The notes beneath the pieces are model-generated. The model was not told where the DNA came from. It saw nothing but the letters and a program-made list of their open reading frames with translations, and ran no database searches. The position numbers were made by a program, and so were the translations under genes. DNA of 7,543 nt. Origin: Clostridia bacterium (GTDB taxonomy: Bacteria > Bacillota > Clostridia > Lachnospirales > Cellulosilyticaceae). Below, piece after piece: positions 1-5,934 of this stretch. The stretch is taken from contig JAQSYC010000119.1 of assembly GCA_029256345.1 (NCBI GenBank), forward strand, positions 1-7,543, given 5' to 3'. Position 1 is the first letter of the stretch, and every line of letters begins with the position of its first letter.

Positions 1-1052
1 CCAGATATAATCCAAAAAGGGCTAAGACCTAAAGAATCCCCTAAAATCTTGGGACCAAGTACAAGGCCGTCAAACTGCTGCAGTAAAAATATAAAGCCAG
101 CAACTGTAGCCGCAGGTAAAAATCCATCAAATAACGTAATGAGTACAGCAGGGATGGCTCCGAGGAAAGGTCCAAAATAAGGGATCATATTCGTAACACC
201 TACAATAACAGACAAAAGAAGTGCATAAGGGTTTCCAATGAGAGATAACCCAATAAAACAAATAATACCGATAATGAACGAATCTATAAACTTACCGACA
301 AAAAACTTGATAAATATTTCATGACCTTCTTTAAAAATACCGATCATTTTTCTAGCAGTAGATTCCTTAAGCAAAGAGTAAGACGCTCTTTTGGCTGCAT
401 GGACGAAAGATTCTTTGCGTTCAAGGGCATAGAAAGAGATAACAATAGCCATAAGCCAATTAAATAGAGATGAAGTAATACTAAAGGCCTGAGCTACTAC
501 TGTCGTCATAATCGCATTAAGAGATATAATATTAAAATAATTTTCAGGACTAAGCATGTCAAAAAGCTTAGTGGTATCTACCTGATAAGGTAGGCCAGTA
601 ATACGCTCATTAATTGTATTTTCAAGGGTTTCAAGCGCAATATTAAATTCCTTCATATATTGGGGAAATCTATGCATAAGTTCCGTTATATTAACTAAGA
701 TTTGAGGAATAAAGTAACGAATCATTAAAATAATACTTCCAAAAATAAAAATATAAAGAATAATAATGGAAAGAGTACGAATTTGTTTTCTATGAATGTT
801 CTTTTTAGGTTTAAAAACTTTGAGCAAATTATTTTCGAAAAATTGCATAATGGGATTAAATAAATAAGATAAAATCAGTCCATATAAAATAGGAGACAGA
901 ACAATTTTTATTTTATTAAAAAAGTTCATAATGGAGGGAAAGATATTATCTGTATTGGAAGAAATCCTATAAAACAAAATACAGATGATAATAACAAAAA
1001 TAGCATATAATGAAATCAGTAAGTAATTATTATTGTTCCAATTTTTTTTCAT
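1..1052 (-). CDS. AI-2E family (UPF0118) polytopic membrane transporter, C-terminus cut by window edge
   Basis: The frame is open from ATG at 1052-1050 to the left edge, giving 350 codons without a stop. The start is supported by GAGGTG about six bases upstream on the minus strand. The N-terminus (MKKNWNNNNYL) leads into a hydrophobic helix, followed by more membrane segments. Two signatures are typical of the AI-2E permease family (PF01594): NMIPYFGPFLGAIPAVL in the C-terminal half, and DGLVLGPKILGDSLGLSPFW at the edge. Family members are usually about 340-400 residues, so only the last helix or so is missing. Some homologues export autoinducer-2, others move ions or have roles in sporulation; the sequence does not show which applies here. 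It is transcribed away from the tRNA gene and no partner gene is visible. I am confident of the family and not of the substrate. Confidence 0.9.
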   Translation of the reverse strand, partial: MKKNWNNNNYLLISLYAIFVIIICILFYRISSNTDNIFPSIMNFFNKIKIVLSPILYGLILSYLFNPIMQFFENNLLKVFKPKKNIHRKQIRTLSIIILYIFIFGSIILMIRYFIPQILVNITELMHRFPQYMKEFNIALETLENTINERITGLPYQVDTTKLFDMLSPENYFNIISLNAIMTTVVAQAFSITSSLFNWLMAIVISFYALERKESFVHAAKRASYSLLKESTARKMIGIFKEGHEIFIKFFVGKFIDSFIIGIICFIGLSLIGNPYALLLSVIVGVTNMIPYFGPFLGAIPAVLITLFDGFLPAATVAGFIFLLQQFDGLVLGPKILGDSLGLSPFWIIS

Positions 1053-1136
1053 CCTTACACCTCGCAAATTAATATACCTTATTTTAGCATACTATTTTAT
1101 TTAAAAAAAGAAGGTAAAAAATAAGTCATAAAGTAC

Positions 1137-1165
1137 TTGACATAAGAGTAGGACTTAGATATAAT
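1137..1165 (+). promoter_or_regulatory. Sigma-A promoter of the tRNA-Leu gene
   Basis: TTGACA (1137-1142) and TATAAT (1160-1165) are both perfect consensus boxes separated by 17 bp. Transcription should start near 1172, about 20 bases before the mature tRNA. A consensus promoter with no operator in sight fits a constitutively expressed stable RNA. Confidence 0.9.
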
Positions 1166-1192
1166 TATATTTGTCTTTCGGGAATAGAATAA

Positions 1193-1277
1193 GCGATCGT
1201 GGCGGAATTGGCATACGCGCTAGACTAAGGATCTAGTGTCTGTAACGGACTTGGGGGTTCGAGTCCCCCCGATCGCA
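1193..1277 (+). tRNA. tRNA-Leu, anticodon AAG
   Basis: This 85-nt type II tRNA folds completely by eye. The acceptor stem GCGATCG (1193-1199) pairs with CGATCGC (1270-1276), followed by discriminator A1277, as expected for leucine. The D stem is GCG/CGC with GG in the loop. The anticodon stem CTAGA (1220-1224) pairs with TCTAG (1232-1236), and the loop CTAAGGA puts the anticodon at 1227-1229, AAG. The long variable arm has a GTCTG/CGGAC stem closing TAA, which is diagnostic of Leu/Ser/Tyr. The T arm is GGGGG-TTCGAGT-CCCCC. CCA is not encoded and must be added after transcription. A34 implies deamination to inosine to read CUN codons, which is uncommon in bacteria outside tRNA-Arg(ACG). It lies alone between its own promoter and terminator. 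Confidence 0.97.
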
Positions 1278-1281
1278 TCTC

Positions 1282-1316
1282 AAAAGCCTTGTAACCTAAC
1301 AGTTACAAGGCTTTTT
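1282..1316 (+). terminator. Intrinsic terminator of tRNA-Leu
   Basis: A perfect 14-bp stem, AAAAGCCTTGTAAC (1282-1295) with GTTACAAGGCTTTT (1302-1315), closes a six-base loop and ends in a T-run. It starts four bases after the discriminator base of the tRNA. The A-run on the 5' arm gives some T-tail on the other strand as well, so weak bidirectional activity is possible. Confidence 0.95.
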
Positions 1317-1358
1317 GTGTATTTTAAGTTAGTCAATTAAATCGAATATAACGGATGG

Positions 1359-1386
1359 TTAACTTTTATGAATGAAATATGATAAT
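1359..1386 (+). promoter_or_regulatory. Possible promoter of the XRE regulator gene
   Basis: TTAACT (1359-1364) and GATAAT (1381-1386) are separated by 16 bp. Both boxes deviate from consensus by one or two bases, so this is a moderate match. It would place the transcription start near 1393, inside the palindrome at 1389-1400 and just before the leader hairpin at 1404-1441. That position would suit autoregulation. Confidence 0.45.
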
Positions 1387-1388
1387 AA

Positions 1389-1400
1389 CTCACTTGTGAG
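1389..1400. repeat. Short palindrome CTCAC-TT-GTGAG, candidate operator
   Basis: Five-base inverted arms around a two-base centre, lying at the predicted transcription start of the downstream XRE gene. Symmetric sites of this size are typical of dimeric HTH repressors, so it is a candidate autoregulatory operator. A match this short can arise by chance. Confidence 0.35.
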
Positions 1401-1403
1401 AAA

Positions 1404-1441
1404 CTAAGGTCTTTGCTATTCTTAAGTAGCAAGGACCTTAG
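1404..1441 (+). repeat. Strong inverted repeat (hairpin) in the leader of the XRE gene
   Basis: CTAAGGTCTTTGCTA (1404-1418) and TAGCAAGGACCTTAG (1427-1441) form a 15-bp stem with a single T-G pair and an eight-base loop. It is followed by CTATTTCAATAG (1442-1453), itself a 5-bp-arm palindrome, and not by a T-run. It therefore does not look like an ordinary intrinsic terminator for upstream transcription. Lying 29 bases before the XRE start codon, it could be an mRNA leader structure, an operator or a processing site. I recognise no known riboswitch or T-box motif in it. Confidence 0.75.
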
Positions 1442-1469
1442 CTATTTCAATAGATTGGAGATAAAAACC

Positions 1470-2513
1470 ATGAAAATAAATGAAGTCATACGAAAGTATA
1501 GGAAGGAAGCAAATTTTACTCAAGAGCAAATAGCAAATTATCTTGGAGTTACAGCTCCAGCGGTAAATAAGTGGGAGAACGGAAATTCTTATCCTGATAT
1601 TACACTTTTAGCACCGTTAGCTCGTGTTCTCAAAATTAATATGGATACACTTTTATCTTTTAATGAAGAATTAACCGATATGGAAATCAATCAGTTGTTA
1701 TCAGAGTTATCTTGTAAGGTACAAAGAGAAGGATTTGAAAAAGCGTATGAAAAAGGAGAAAGTTTGATTAAAGAACATGCTAATTGTGATAAGCTCATTC
1801 TTTTAATAGCTCAGATTTTAAACGCATTCCTGACAATAAACAATGTAGGAGATTCAGAGAAATATGAGACCAAGATAATACAATGGTATGACCTGATTAT
1901 AACAAGTGATGACAAGGAAGTAGCAACTATGGCAACAGCATCATTAGTTTCAAAATATATGGAGAAGAAAGAATTTGAAAAGGCACAGCAACTTTTAGAG
2001 AGAATACCGCCACTAGGTTATGATAAACAAATCATCCAAGCTATGCTTTTTTCAAATCAGAATAAAAATGATGAGGCATATGAAATTTATGAAAAAATGC
2101 TTCTAAAGAATGCCAATGAAATTTGCAATGTTACACAATGTATTATTAGACTCTTGGCAAAGGAAAAAGATCATGTAAAGGCTGAGCGGTACGTTGATAT
2201 TAGTAAAAAGGTGGCCATGTTATTTGATTTAGGGGCATATAATGAAAAGACTTCGGAGTTATTTCTCGCTATAGAAAAACATGATATAAAAAGAAGCCTA
2301 GATACTTTAGAGGAAATGGTGGCGAGAATAGATACAACTTCAGATTTCACAAAATCAGATTTGTATTCCCATATGAAGTTTAAAGAAGTATCAGATTTGC
2401 AAATAATAAGTAATATGATAAAAAAAGGATTGGAAAGTGATAAAGGGTTGGATTTTCTTAGAGAAGAACCACGCTTCAAGGCAATGCTAAACGCTAAAAG
2501 CCCCAAACTGTAG
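1470..2513 (+). CDS. XRE-family transcriptional regulator with C-terminal helical (TPR-like) region
   Basis: The gene encodes 347 residues. The ATG at 1470 is chosen because TTGGAGA sits eight bases upstream; the same frame runs back to a TTG at 1413, but those 19 codons overlap the leader hairpin and have no ribosome site. Residues about 4-60 are a lambda-repressor-like helix-turn-helix, with FTQEQIANYLGVTAPAVNKW as helices 2 and 3 followed by a typical ENGNSYPDITLL turn. Residues about 70-347 are Lys/Glu-rich amphipathic helices resembling tetratricopeptide repeats, for example FEKAQQLLERIP and DEAYEIYEKML. There is no catalytic motif and no membrane segment. In Firmicutes this architecture usually belongs to cytoplasmic regulators that sense a peptide or protein through the repeat domain. 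The gene is monocistronic, so its targets are not evident. TAG is followed directly by TAATAA, giving tandem stops. Confidence 0.88.
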   Translation: MKINEVIRKYRKEANFTQEQIANYLGVTAPAVNKWENGNSYPDITLLAPLARVLKINMDTLLSFNEELTDMEINQLLSELSCKVQREGFEKAYEKGESLIKEHANCDKLILLIAQILNAFLTINNVGDSEKYETKIIQWYDLIITSDDKEVATMATASLVSKYMEKKEFEKAQQLLERIPPLGYDKQIIQAMLFSNQNKNDEAYEIYEKMLLKNANEICNVTQCIIRLLAKEKDHVKAERYVDISKKVAMLFDLGAYNEKTSELFLAIEKHDIKRSLDTLEEMVARIDTTSDFTKSDLYSHMKFKEVSDLQIISNMIKKGLESDKGLDFLREEPRFKAMLNAKSPKL

Positions 2514-2548
2514 TAATAAGGGGTTCAAGTTAGCCATATTTGAAAATA

Positions 2549-2585
2549 AAGAAGGAGAGATAGATAAAATCCATCCCTCCTTTTT
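2549..2585 (+). terminator. Terminator after the XRE gene
   Basis: AAGGAGAGATAGAT (2552-2565) pairs with ATCCATCCCTCCTT (2569-2582) across a three-base loop with two A-C mismatches. Flanking A and T residues extend the stem, and it ends in a T-run. It begins 36 bases after the stop codon. The A-rich 5' flank gives T-rich RNA on the other strand, so it may also stop any transcription leaving the convergent MocR gene. Confidence 0.75.
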
Positions 2586-2749
2586 ACTGTGTTATACTAC
2601 CGTATTAAGTCATTCACCGTGGTGCCACTTAACACATCATGTATTGTGTATTTATATTAGAATATAGCATCCTCAGTTATATATAAGTAATCTAAACGGC
2701 TATGAGGGTGCACACGTATCATCTCCATTACCATTTCTATGAGCACCGT
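2586..2749. other. Convergent intergenic spacer with imperfect inverted repeats
   Basis: This 164-bp spacer lies between the XRE terminator and the 3' end of the MocR gene. I see no gene in it. It holds a nested inverted repeat at 2605-2632 (outer arms TTAAGT/ACTTAA, inner arms CACC/GGTG). It also holds a wider one, GCATCCTCA (from about 2668) with TGAGGGTGC (from 2703), containing one G-T pair and a 27-base loop. The latter could act as a weak 3' structure for the minus-strand MocR transcript, but it lacks a clear T-run. Confidence 0.4.
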
Positions 2750-4168
2750 CTAAACGATAAATTCGGATTTCACGTCCGAAGTATCTTGGTTTTCCAATAA
2801 TACCTTTATAATATCAAGTCCTTTTTCTAGTTCGATCATCTCTGTAGGAGAAGAAAGGGCAAGGCGAATAAAAGATTTATGGTCAGTATGTCCCACCATA
2901 AACCTGTCAGAGCAGAATACATGCACGCCGCGATACCTTGCTATCTCCTCAAAAAGCTTCCCATCCATATGCTCTGGCAGGGGGAGCCATTGAAAAAAGC
3001 TTACATTGTTTGTATCTGCCCCAAAAGACGGAAAGTATCGTGAATACACATCTTTTCGTTCCCTTGCTAAATCTATTTTAGTTTGGATGATTTTCTCAGC
3101 GGTTCCACTAAAGATTAGCTCTGCAATAACTTCGGCATTCAGGGAAGGCGTTTTCAAATTGATGTTGTAAATACCGCTTACAATCTGTGACCGATAGCCA
3201 TCTGGACAAACAATGAATGCTACCCGTAGTCCAGCGCATAGGGATTTTGAAGTACTACAAATATAGACAGAGTTCTCAGGTATGATGGATGCAAGGGGCA
3301 TAGGTCTATGTGGAAGCAAAAAGGCATACACATCATCTTCAATTAAAATCAGATTGTGTTTTAAGATGATGTGCGCGATCTCTTTTTTGCGTGCCATAGG
3401 AATTGTTATGCTGGTGGGATTGCTGTAGTTGGGCATGAGATAAACCCCAGATATTCCATTCGTTTTGCATGCCACGTCAAGGGCATCCGGCAACATACCC
3501 TTTTCATCGCCCTCTATAGGAACAAGTTGTATGTTCAGTAGTTTTGCAAGATTTATAAAATTGGGATGTGTAAACCGATCAGTTGCAATTTTATCTCCGG
3601 CTTGGAATAAAGAAGTCAAGGTTATTGTCAGGGCGTTTTGAGCTCCAGAAGCAATGGCAATATGGTCTATCTCAACATCAAGTCCAAACTCAGCAAGCCA
3701 TTTTTGTGCTGCCAGTTTCTGATAGGGCGTTCCTAATGGATGACTGTATTCCAAAAGAGATGCAGCAGTTGGTCTTTTTACAACGACTTGCATCGCATCC
3801 AAAACCATAGGATTAGTTTGATAAAATGGCTTTATAACTCCCATTTCAATGAAGTCGGAAGCCGCTTCATGGTTTGTCACTACATTGGGTAAATTAGCGT
3901 TCGGGGACACAAAGGTTCCTTTACCAATGGTGGCATAAAGCAGTCCTTTTAGCTCGCAGGCTTTATACGCCCGCGTGATTGTACTCAGGTTCACATCTAG
4001 AAAATCGGCCAGCTCTCTTTGGGGAGGAAGCTGCGTATGGGGAGCCAATTTACCAGATGCAATGTCTTGAACAAGCATATCCGCAATGGACAAATACAGC
4101 GGCTTTGTGAGGCAGGCTCTATCGGGCCGCCAAGACATTGGAAAGTTCTCAAATGAATTTACCGGCAT
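2750..4168 (-). CDS. MocR-type regulator: GntR winged helix fused to class I aminotransferase domain
   Basis: The gene encodes 472 residues. I start at ATG 4168-4166 because GGAGG lies seven bases upstream; an ATG at 4198 in the same frame would place that ribosome site inside the gene. Residues about 20-90 are a GntR winged helix, including LPPQRELADFLDVNLSTITR and the wing GKGTFVSP. The rest is a fold-type I PLP aminotransferase domain with MPNYSNPTS, EDDVY (D278, Y281), the PLP lysine K308 in STSKSLCAGLR, and the carboxylate-binding R435 in SFIRLAL. All key cofactor residues are present, so it should bind PLP. MocR proteins generally use the PLP domain as a sensor for PLP or an amino compound, not as a metabolic enzyme. 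It is divergent from the dehydratase gene at 4292, its likely target. GC is visibly higher than in the XRE gene next door. Confidence 0.93.
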   Translation of the reverse strand: MPVNSFENFPMSWRPDRACLTKPLYLSIADMLVQDIASGKLAPHTQLPPQRELADFLDVNLSTITRAYKACELKGLLYATIGKGTFVSPNANLPNVVTNHEAASDFIEMGVIKPFYQTNPMVLDAMQVVVKRPTAASLLEYSHPLGTPYQKLAAQKWLAEFGLDVEIDHIAIASGAQNALTITLTSLFQAGDKIATDRFTHPNFINLAKLLNIQLVPIEGDEKGMLPDALDVACKTNGISGVYLMPNYSNPTSITIPMARKKEIAHIILKHNLILIEDDVYAFLLPHRPMPLASIIPENSVYICSTSKSLCAGLRVAFIVCPDGYRSQIVSGIYNINLKTPSLNAEVIAELIFSGTAEKIIQTKIDLARERKDVYSRYFPSFGADTNNVSFFQWLPLPEHMDGKLFEEIARYRGVHVFCSDRFMVGHTDHKSFIRLALSSPTEMIELEKGLDIIKVLLENQDTSDVKSEFIV

Positions 4169-4186
4169 ATTCACACCTCCCACATT

Positions 4187-4203
4187 ATTGTATTGCATAC
4201 AAT
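4187..4203. promoter_or_regulatory. Palindrome at the MocR transcription start, candidate operator
   Basis: ATTGTAT (4187-4193) and ATACAAT (4197-4203) are perfect 7-bp inverted arms around TGC. The site covers the predicted MocR start point and touches its -10 box. A third copy of the half-site, TACAAT at 4234-4239, forms the -10 box of the divergent dehydratase promoter. This arrangement fits binding by MocR at both promoters, but no binding site for this protein is known to me. Confidence 0.5.
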
Positions 4204-4230
4204 TATACTGTTGAATTACGATATTTTCAA
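4202..4230 (-). promoter_or_regulatory. Sigma-A promoter of the MocR gene
   Basis: On the minus strand, TTGAAA (4230-4225) and TATAAT (4207-4202) are separated by exactly 17 bp. The predicted start is near 4195, leaving a leader of about 27 bases. Its -35 box lies inside the spacer of the opposing promoter, so the two promoters cannot easily be occupied together. Confidence 0.8.
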
Positions 4231-4239
4231 GGGTACAAT
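4211..4239 (+). promoter_or_regulatory. Sigma-A promoter of the dehydratase gene
   Basis: TTGAAT (4211-4216) and TACAAT (4234-4239) are separated by 17 bp. The predicted start is near 4246, about 46 bases before the ATG. It overlaps the divergent MocR promoter, each -35 box lying in the other's spacer. Confidence 0.75.
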
Positions 4240-4291
4240 AACTAAAATGTATGGTTTATAGCCAACATAATAGATTGGAGGAGAATCGAAC

Positions 4292-5284
4292 ATGATAAAT
4301 ACAATTGGGGAGTACCCCATATCGTTCAATGAAGTAATAAGAGCTGAGCAGGTGGTGTACCAATTTATTCAACCTACACCCCTGATACACTACCAAAGTC
4401 TTTCTGATGTGCTGGGAAAAGATGTTTATATCAAGCACGAAAACCATCTGCCTGGGGGGAGTTTTAAGATTCGCGGTGGAGTTAATGTGATGCACCACTT
4501 GAAGCAACAGGATGTGAAGGGCGTTATTACATTTACGACCGGCAATCATGGCATTTCTATCGCTACGGCAGCGAAGCTGACTGGAATTGAAGCGACGATT
4601 GTTGTTCCCAAAGGAAATAACCCGGAAAAAAACCAGCGGATAAAAGACACTGGGGCAATCTTAGTAGAAGCTGGAGAAAATTTTGAGGAAGCTGCCAAGG
4701 TGGGTAGAGAAATTCAAAAAGAAAGAGGGCTCCATTATATCCATCCAGCAAACGAACCACATTTGATAAACGGCGTTGGTACAGAATTTATTGAAATATT
4801 AAAAGAACTGCCGGATATGGATGCCATTATCTTACCGATCGGTGGGGGGAGCGAGCTTGCAGCAGCTGTAACCGTGTTGAAAACCGTTAATCCTGCAATT
4901 GAAATTTATGCGGTGCAGGCCGAAGCCTCAAAGGCTGCGTATTTATCATGGAAATCAGGTGCAATTATTGAATCGCCTAATCAGACTTTTGCCGGAGGTT
5001 TTGCAACCGGGTCGGCTTTTGAAATTCCTTTTGAGATTTACAAAAAACAGCTATCCGACTTTATTCTGTTGTCTGAAAATGAGATACGGGAAGGAATCTT
5101 TCTGGCGTTATCACATACGCACAATCTAGCGGAGGGGGCAGGTGCGGCAACCATTATGGCCGCTATAAAAATCCGAGAAAAATTGAGAGGAAAGAAAGTC
5201 GTTTTGCAAATGAGTGGCTGCAACGAAACAATGGGCTGTGTACGGCATGTTTTAAAACAATTTGTTGCTACGGCTAAAGAATAA
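4292..5284 (+). CDS. PLP-dependent serine/threonine dehydratase-family enzyme (fold type II)
   Basis: The gene encodes 330 residues starting at ATG 4292, with GGAGGAG eight bases upstream. The family is shown by the PLP lysine K59 in GSFKIRGG, the substrate loop TTGNHGISIA (82-91), the phosphate-binding glycine loop GGGS (184-187) and S308 in MSGCN, whose serine normally contacts the pyridine nitrogen. HPANEPHLINGVGTEFIEIL matches the dehydratase core. Length fits the catabolic, single-domain class: there is no C-terminal ACT regulatory domain as in biosynthetic IlvA. The expected chemistry is deamination of a hydroxyl amino acid to a 2-oxo acid plus ammonia, in the cytoplasm. GGGS in place of GGGG and SGCN in place of SGGN depart from the common forms, so substrate is uncertain: Thr/Ser ammonia-lyase, serine racemase and 3-hydroxyaspartate lyase are alternatives. 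Divergence from a MocR gene suggests substrate-induced expression. Confidence 0.9.
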   Translation: MINTIGEYPISFNEVIRAEQVVYQFIQPTPLIHYQSLSDVLGKDVYIKHENHLPGGSFKIRGGVNVMHHLKQQDVKGVITFTTGNHGISIATAAKLTGIEATIVVPKGNNPEKNQRIKDTGAILVEAGENFEEAAKVGREIQKERGLHYIHPANEPHLINGVGTEFIEILKELPDMDAIILPIGGGSELAAAVTVLKTVNPAIEIYAVQAEASKAAYLSWKSGAIIESPNQTFAGGFATGSAFEIPFEIYKKQLSDFILLSENEIREGIFLALSHTHNLAEGAGAATIMAAIKIREKLRGKKVVLQMSGCNETMGCVRHVLKQFVATAKE

Positions 5285-5292
5285 AATATTAT

Positions 5293-5355
5293 AAAAAGCA
5301 GTGATTATATTTCATCGACTTTAAAAACAGTAAATGAAAGTAGTGACTGCTTTTT
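5293..5355 (+). terminator. Long composite terminator after the dehydratase gene
   Basis: AAAAAGCAGT (5293-5302) pairs perfectly with ACTGCTTTTT (5346-5355). Inside, TTTCAT/ATGAAA and ACT/AGT form a stacked inner hairpin with a TTAAAAAC loop, so the whole 63 bases fold as one long interrupted stem. The T-run forms part of the 3' arm. It starts eight bases after the TAA stop and separates the dehydratase unit from the exosortase operon. Confidence 0.75.
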
Positions 5356-5462
5356 GTATATTGTCACTTTATCAAAAGCGATGGGATAAAATGTAAAAAA
5401 TAGAAATAAAAAAGAGATCCTTTATTAAAATTAAAGATATATCGATAAACGATAAAAATATA

Positions 5463-5491
5463 TTGAAAAAAGAAAGTGTATAAGGTATGAT
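5463..5491 (+). promoter_or_regulatory. Sigma-A promoter of the DUF2975-HTH-exosortase operon
   Basis: TTGAAA (5463-5468) and TATGAT (5486-5491) are separated by 17 bp. The predicted start near 5498 leaves a leader of about 36 bases before ATG 5534. The AT-rich stretch from 5356 to 5462 contains a weaker pair (TTGTCA 5361, GATAAA 5385, 18 bp) and otherwise nothing I recognise. No other promoter is evident between here and the exosortase gene, so all four downstream reading frames probably share this one. Confidence 0.7.
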
Positions 5492-5533
5492 AAATACAAA
5501 TAAATGTAAAAACTTCTTAAGGGGGGTATCAAA

Positions 5534-5921
5534 ATGAAGATTATAGGTAAAAAATCGCTGGCATCTTTTGTTAAGATTTTGCTGGACTTGATTTTTATTG
5601 GGGGTATTGGCATATTGTGTAAGTCTTTTGGCTATAACAGGAGTGTTTGCCTTAGGTATTGTAAGAGAAATACGAAAGATTTTTAAGAGTTTAGATGGAA
5701 AAGATCCTTTTATTATGGAAAACGTCAAAAGCTTAAATCGTATGGGACTATTTTCTTTTGGGACGGCTCTTTTGTATGCAGTTAAGATATGTCTGCTAAA
5801 CTCATTTTTTACAATTGTTATCCTAATGATTTTTATCATCGCGGGATTCTTTTCAATTATTTTGGCGGAGGTTTTTCGGCAGGCTGTAGAAGTAAAGATG
5901 GAGAATGACTATACAATATAA
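5534..5921 (+). pseudogene. DUF2975 family membrane protein gene, frameshifted with internal deletion
   Basis: A strong ribosome site (AAGGGGGG) precedes ATG 5534. That frame gives MKIIGKKSLASFVKILLDL and the first membrane helix up to about 5615, then nonsense and a TAA at 5684. From about 5616 the coding sense continues in the +1 frame: a helix (VSLLAITGVFALGIVREIRK), the family motif DPFIMENVKSLNR, two more helices, and the classic ending LAEVFRQAVEVKMENDYTI with stop at 5919-5921. DUF2975 proteins normally have a loop of some 30-45 residues between the first two helices. Here it is absent, so this is an internal deletion that also broke the frame and not a single-base error. The second part has only a TTG at 5598 with no ribosome site. 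The family normally pairs with a small HTH protein, here at 5935 (compare B. subtilis YoaS/YozG). Confidence 0.8.
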
Positions 5922-5934
5922 ACGGAGGGGTAAT

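Noticed and set aside
1193..1316. tRNA-Leu gene as an integration site for a mobile element
   Set aside because: No integrase gene and no repeat of the tRNA 3' end was seen in the window, and the terminator and the next gene follow in ordinary order.
1403..1412. Similarity between the leader ACTAAGGTCT and the tRNA anticodon-loop region ACTAAGGATCT
   Set aside because: The match is short, is part of an unrelated hairpin, and comes from the middle of the tRNA, so it is neither a T-box nor an attachment-site duplication; chance is the simplest explanation.
1413..1469. Nineteen-codon N-terminal extension of the XRE regulator from a TTG
   Set aside because: The extension crosses the leader hairpin and has no Shine-Dalgarno sequence, whereas ATG 1470 has one at ideal spacing right before the HTH domain.
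4169..4198. Ten-codon N-terminal extension of the MocR protein
   Set aside because: It would start about three bases from the predicted transcription start and place the strong GGAGG inside the coding sequence.
5372..5839. Open frame of 155 codons on the minus strand across the DUF2975 region
   Set aside because: It is antisense to a recognisable DUF2975 coding sequence, contains only low-complexity Ile/Phe/Lys-rich residues and has no ribosome site.
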